Of a stretch of DNA of 35,748 nt, positions 33,901 to 35,748 are shown in pieces. Source of the DNA: Beijerinckiaceae bacterium (GTDB lineage Bacteria; Pseudomonadota; Alphaproteobacteria; Rhizobiales; Beijerinckiaceae); the NCBI GenBank assembly GCA_947380915.1, contig CANCSY010000008.1:1-35748 (forward strand). Direction: 5' to 3'. A program made the translations under genes and the position numbers. The stretch's first letter is position 1, and the number at the start of each line of letters is the position of its first letter. The notes beneath the pieces were generated by a model. The model ran no database searches, was not told where the DNA came from, and was given only the letters and a program-made list of their open reading frames with translations.

Positions 33901-35748
33901 GACCACCATCGCAAGCGTCGTTGACGCCACGCACATCAACTTGAGCGCTAGCCCAACTTCTATCATCACAAATGGAACGGCTACTGCCGCCAAGCAACTA
34001 AGCGGGGTTACCGGAACCTTGGGCAGCTCAGTACTGACCGTTGCCAGTTCAACTGGCCTCTCGGTGGGTATGGCCGTCACCGGGACCAACATACCCAACG
34101 GGGCGATCATCACAAACATCAATGTTGATGGCTCCCACATCACTTTGAGCGCGCCACTCACCGTCGCAATAACAAGTGGAACGGCCAGCGCCACTCTGCA
34201 AATTAGCGCGGCTAGCAACCCCAACACTGTAAACGTCGCGGATGCAGCGAAATTGAAGGCGCTAGCTGGTTTCGCAGTGAACGTCGGCGCGAGCCTGATC
34301 GTGTTGGACAATGCGGCTAATCTACTCCCCGTCCTCGGAAGTGGCACGCCTGAAGAGTTGGCGGCCAAGAAGGCGGGCATCGGCTCGGCTACGGCGGTCA
34401 CGCTATCGACAAACGCCACGCTATCGGCCTTTGACGCCACCGCACTCGCGGCGAAGCCCGGTTTCTCCAAGGCAAGCGGCGTCACCATCAAGATCTCCGA
34501 CGAAGCCGCAAATCTGATTTTGCCAAGCAACGCCACTGGCGTCGCCCAGGCGAACAGCTTTGAGATCACCGGGGCGGCCAACACCGTCACCACAGCCCAA
34601 CTCACCGCATGGGCCAGCAAAAGCCTCACCCTCTCCAGCGATCCCACAACACGGCTCACTGTAGCCGACACAGCCACCAATCTCATATCGCTGGCGGGCA
34701 ACAACACGGCGAAAAACTTCCCCACGACATGGACCCTCACCGGCACAGCCAACACCGTCTCCGCCGCAGACGCAGCCACACTGGTGGCAAAAACCGGGTT
34801 CAACGTCTCCAGCAATGCAAAGTTGACGGTGACAGGCGACAAGACAGCGCTTCTGGCGCTTAACATTGCGCCTTCGAACCTCACAGCGGTCGCCAGCGCG
34901 ATCAGCAACAAACTTACTGTCGCCAGTTCAACCGGCCTCTCGGCAGGTATGAACATCACCGGGACAGGCATACCCGGCGGGGCGACCATTACCTCCGTGG
35001 TTGATAGTACGCACATCATCTTGAGCGCAGCGCCCATCGCCACGATCACGGCGGCGACGGTCAGCGCCGCCACCACTAACCTGACAGGGACTGCCGGAAG
35101 CAGCGGTTCCAAAACGCTGACCGTAGACAGTATCGTCGGCCTTCAAGTGGGTATGACCATCGCAGGAACCGACATACCTGTCGGTGCGACCATCACGAAT
35201 ATAAATAATGCCGCCAACCAGATCACCTTGAGCGCGGCCATCACCGGGACCATCTCTGGGGGAACGGCCACTGCCGCCAAACAAATCACCGGGGCTAGCA
35301 GTGCGATCAGCAACACGATCGCCGTAAACAGTACAACAGGCCTCCTGGCGGGGATGTCCATAAGCGGGACAAACATACCCACTGGGACCACCATTGCGTC
35401 TGTTGTGGATTCTACGCACATCACCTTGAGCGCGGCGCCCTCCGGGACAATCACGGCTGGCAATGTTCAAGCAATCGTCTCGGCAATTCAGGCGACGGCC
35501 ACCTCAATCCAACTCACAGGCGATAACACCGCAACCGTCGCCAATGCAGCCACGCTCGCCGCCCTTGGAACCAACAAATTCTCCCTCGCCACTGGCGCTA
35601 CGCTGATTGTGTCGGATTCGGCCGCCAATCTCCTCTCCACCGACGTGGCCAAGGTGGCGGGCATCGCCGCCGCCACCACCATCAAGCTCTACGGGCCCAA
35701 CACGGTCACCGCCGCCGACGCCACCCTGCTTGCAGGCAAGCAAAATTT
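30983..35748 (+). CDS. Giant Ala/Thr-rich repeat protein, S-layer/adhesin-like, partial at 3' end
   Basis: An open frame of 1,588 full codons from ATG 30983 that runs off the window. TAGGAG lies 6 bases before the ATG. I translated it codon by codon: no stop and no Cys, and only two Trp. It begins MSVTVSQAIAAYNA with no Sec signal peptide, as in type I-secreted S-layer proteins such as Caulobacter RsaA. The body is about 18-19 beta-rich units of roughly 55 residues with the core TDTAANLL, then GVAKAT, VTLTG, ANTVTAAQA and K-x-GF. Five copies of another module (TGL-x-x-GM ... G-x-x-IP-x-G-x-x-I ... HI-x-LSA) are inserted at two places. It probably forms a surface layer or adhesin. The C-terminus, where a type I signal or RTX repeats would lie, is outside the window. 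Confidence 0.85.
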   Translation, partial: MSVTVSQAIAAYNASHSVVAQVIADSAANMVADIANLTTLKNASKITSLTITGPTTATVADITSILTLYPSLAKAAGATLAISGTSNVATLTQINAIATLYPSAALESGATLVATDSAANILAAGNNAALALATKVTLTGTTNSVTATQALSLSSKPGFSVASDATLTLTGTSNSVTIAEAIILAAIPRFSRASGATLEVKGSASELANPANAAAFSLATTRTTIPTASISQAFKNFAADSTIAAQNIEDTTTNILANIESLKVLVGAGNLDSLKISGAANTATLAQIASIRAVFPNLAMSAGAKLVITDTATNILNGDNSTALGLGTTVTLTGVNTGLSVAQANTLAGKLNFSVGAGATLSISDTAANILSGSAGVLKGTAFTLTNPLDGTSNTVSVADSLKLAAKPGFSLASLAALEVTGSASEILLATNAVGVAKATKVTLTGDNALSVANATLLVAKAGFNLAAGATLVVTDTAANLLSPTARNVLPKATTITVSGTANTITAAQAANFADQKTSVDTTGGATLVVADTAENILAGNSAGIGKATALSVTGTVNVSNAEAIAAKGKPLLVGTSLTISDTAANIVAAGDTAGVSDSDGVALASAFIVIGATSAADAASLAALNNFVLKAGTTLTVTDTAENLVDPDNAAGVGKANAFSITGAATAEEATKLVGKPNYALAAGNSLTIVDTVDDILLSANATGVAKASSVKLAASETATAVQATTLAGLKNFAANATNPLVVVDTPAAILLAANAAGVAKATSIKVTDPGSPIKAADLATLSAKANLTRNTGDDLDVADTAANLLSGANAAALTKTGSLATSVTLKDPATGANAATANTVTAAQATTLFSMPVFAVDSGSHLIVADSAANILGMNQAKLSTNASGIKLTGTANVVTVEQAAILNSLGANFSLDSTATLTITDTADNLLNGAAGAMALGTSFKLKGNTVLTVASTTGLQPGMIVSGINIATGTTIASVVDATHINLSASPTSIITNGTATAAKQLSGVTGTLGSSVLTVASSTGLSVGMAVTGTNIPNGAIITNINVDGSHITLSAPLTVAITSGTASATLQISAASNPNTVNVADAAKLKALAGFAVNVGASLIVLDNAANLLPVLGSGTPEELAAKKAGIGSATAVTLSTNATLSAFDATALAAKPGFSKASGVTIKISDEAANLILPSNATGVAQANSFEITGAANTVTTAQLTAWASKSLTLSSDPTTRLTVADTATNLISLAGNNTAKNFPTTWTLTGTANTVSAADAATLVAKTGFNVSSNAKLTVTGDKTALLALNIAPSNLTAVASAISNKLTVASSTGLSAGMNITGTGIPGGATITSVVDSTHIILSAAPIATITAATVSAATTNLTGTAGSSGSKTLTVDSIVGLQVGMTIAGTDIPVGATITNINNAANQITLSAAITGTISGGTATAAKQITGASSAISNTIAVNSTTGLLAGMSISGTNIPTGTTIASVVDSTHITLSAAPSGTITAGNVQAIVSAIQATATSIQLTGDNTATVANAATLAALGTNKFSLATGATLIVSDSAANLLSTDVAKVAGIAAATTIKLYGPNTVTAADATLLAGKQN
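33830..34210 (+). repeat. Type B modules B1-B2 inserted in the type A array
   Basis: Two adjacent modules of about 60 residues start near 33830 and 34031. Each has LTVAS-[ST]-TGL, a GM-x-V-[ST]-G turn, a G-[TA]-x-I segment, HI-[NT]-LSA and a GTA ending. They interrupt a type A unit after its FKLKG strand; the unit resumes with NPNTVNVADAAKL. Confidence 0.75.
34905..35467 (+). repeat. Type B modules B3-B5 inserted in the type A array
   Basis: Three adjacent modules start near 34911, 35111 and 35311 with the same pattern as B1-B2 (TGL-x-x-GM, IP-x-G-[AT]-T-I, LSAA, TI-[TS]-x-G). After B5 the type A pattern returns with SIQLTGDNTATVANAATL. Confidence 0.75.

Larger units (their letters stand above)
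31310..35650 (+). repeat. Type A repeat units (about 55 residues) of the giant ORF
   Basis: The core D-[TS]-A-x-N-[IL]-L recurs near 31325, 31727, 31909, 32074, 32407, 32576, 32727, 32903, 33057, 33219, 33381, 33585, 33752, 34308, 34500, 34664 and 35620, with degenerate copies near 32250 and 34835. Spacing is mostly 150-180 bases. Copies differ in sequence, so the array is old rather than a fresh expansion. Confidence 0.8.

Noticed and set aside
31282..35470. Long reverse-strand ORFs opposite the giant repeat gene (for example 31282-33018, 33019-33600, 33859-35112)
   Set aside because: They encode Val/Ala-rich low-complexity protein, have no ribosome sites and mirror the repeat codons of the forward gene, which itself is open, has a ribosome site and shows protein-level repeats.
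31110..35650. Regular repeats that could suggest a CRISPR array
   Set aside because: Units are about 165 bases, diverged, in phase with an open reading frame and conserved as protein, unlike CRISPR repeats.
1..35748. Insertion sequences, integrases, phage genes and transposase remnants
   Set aside because: No such protein motifs or terminal inverted repeats were recognised on either strand.

Overview
The window is GC-rich bacterial DNA with tightly packed genes, strong GGAGG-type ribosome sites and G/C-rich third codon positions. The protein families suggest an alphaproteobacterium, most likely of the order Hyphomicrobiales (Rhizobiales); this is inferred from gene content, not from a marker gene. 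The only RNA gene seen is a tRNA-Asn(GTT) at the left end.

From about 0.3 to 30.7 kb the window is a catabolic and solute-binding island. It holds nine secreted binding proteins of the TctC/Bug superfamily: eight of one divergent subfamily with an N-terminal F-Y-x-G-K ... GGGYD ... PG-x-P ... N-M-P-G-A-G signature, and one classical Bug protein. It also holds two ABC-type (family 1) binding proteins. No TctA/TctB, TRAP or ABC membrane subunit, no ATP-binding transporter subunit and no transcription factor is present. The binding proteins alternate with small-molecule enzymes in short operons: SBP1 divergent from an SCP2-like/alpha-beta hydrolase fusion; TauD-type dioxygenase, SBP2, SDR, SBP3 and a small basic protein; amidohydrolase and SBP4; SBP5 facing amidohydrolase, two cupins, SBP6 and a Cdc48-like AAA ATPase; SBP7 and a Tat-exported amidohydrolase; a Tat-exported hydrolase divergent from a stand-alone MetE-like barrel; an M29/NicX-like protein and a periplasmic hydrolase divergent from an ABC-type SBP and the Bug protein; a second ABC-type SBP divergent from SBP9; and class II aldolase, YCII protein and enol-lactonase-like hydrolase. 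The enzyme set (ACMSD-like amidohydrolases, gentisate-dioxygenase-like cupins, lactonase-like hydrolases) fits breakdown of aromatic or cyclic acids, but no complete pathway can be read.

Three proteins have lost key residues that can be read directly. The second AAA ring (D2) of the Cdc48-like ATPase carries Asp-Gln instead of Asp-Glu in Walker B. One of the two adjacent cupins has lost both histidines of its HxH motif, while its neighbour keeps them. A Tat-exported alpha/beta hydrolase has Ala at the nucleophile position but keeps its acid and His.

From 30,983 to the right edge one forward reading frame stays open for 1,588 codons and runs off the window. It encodes a cysteine-free, Ala/Thr-rich protein built of about 18-19 units of roughly 55 residues, interrupted twice by blocks (two and three copies) of a different, roughly 60-residue module. 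It has no Sec signal and resembles S-layer proteins or adhesins exported by type I secretion. It is preceded by an AT-rich leader.
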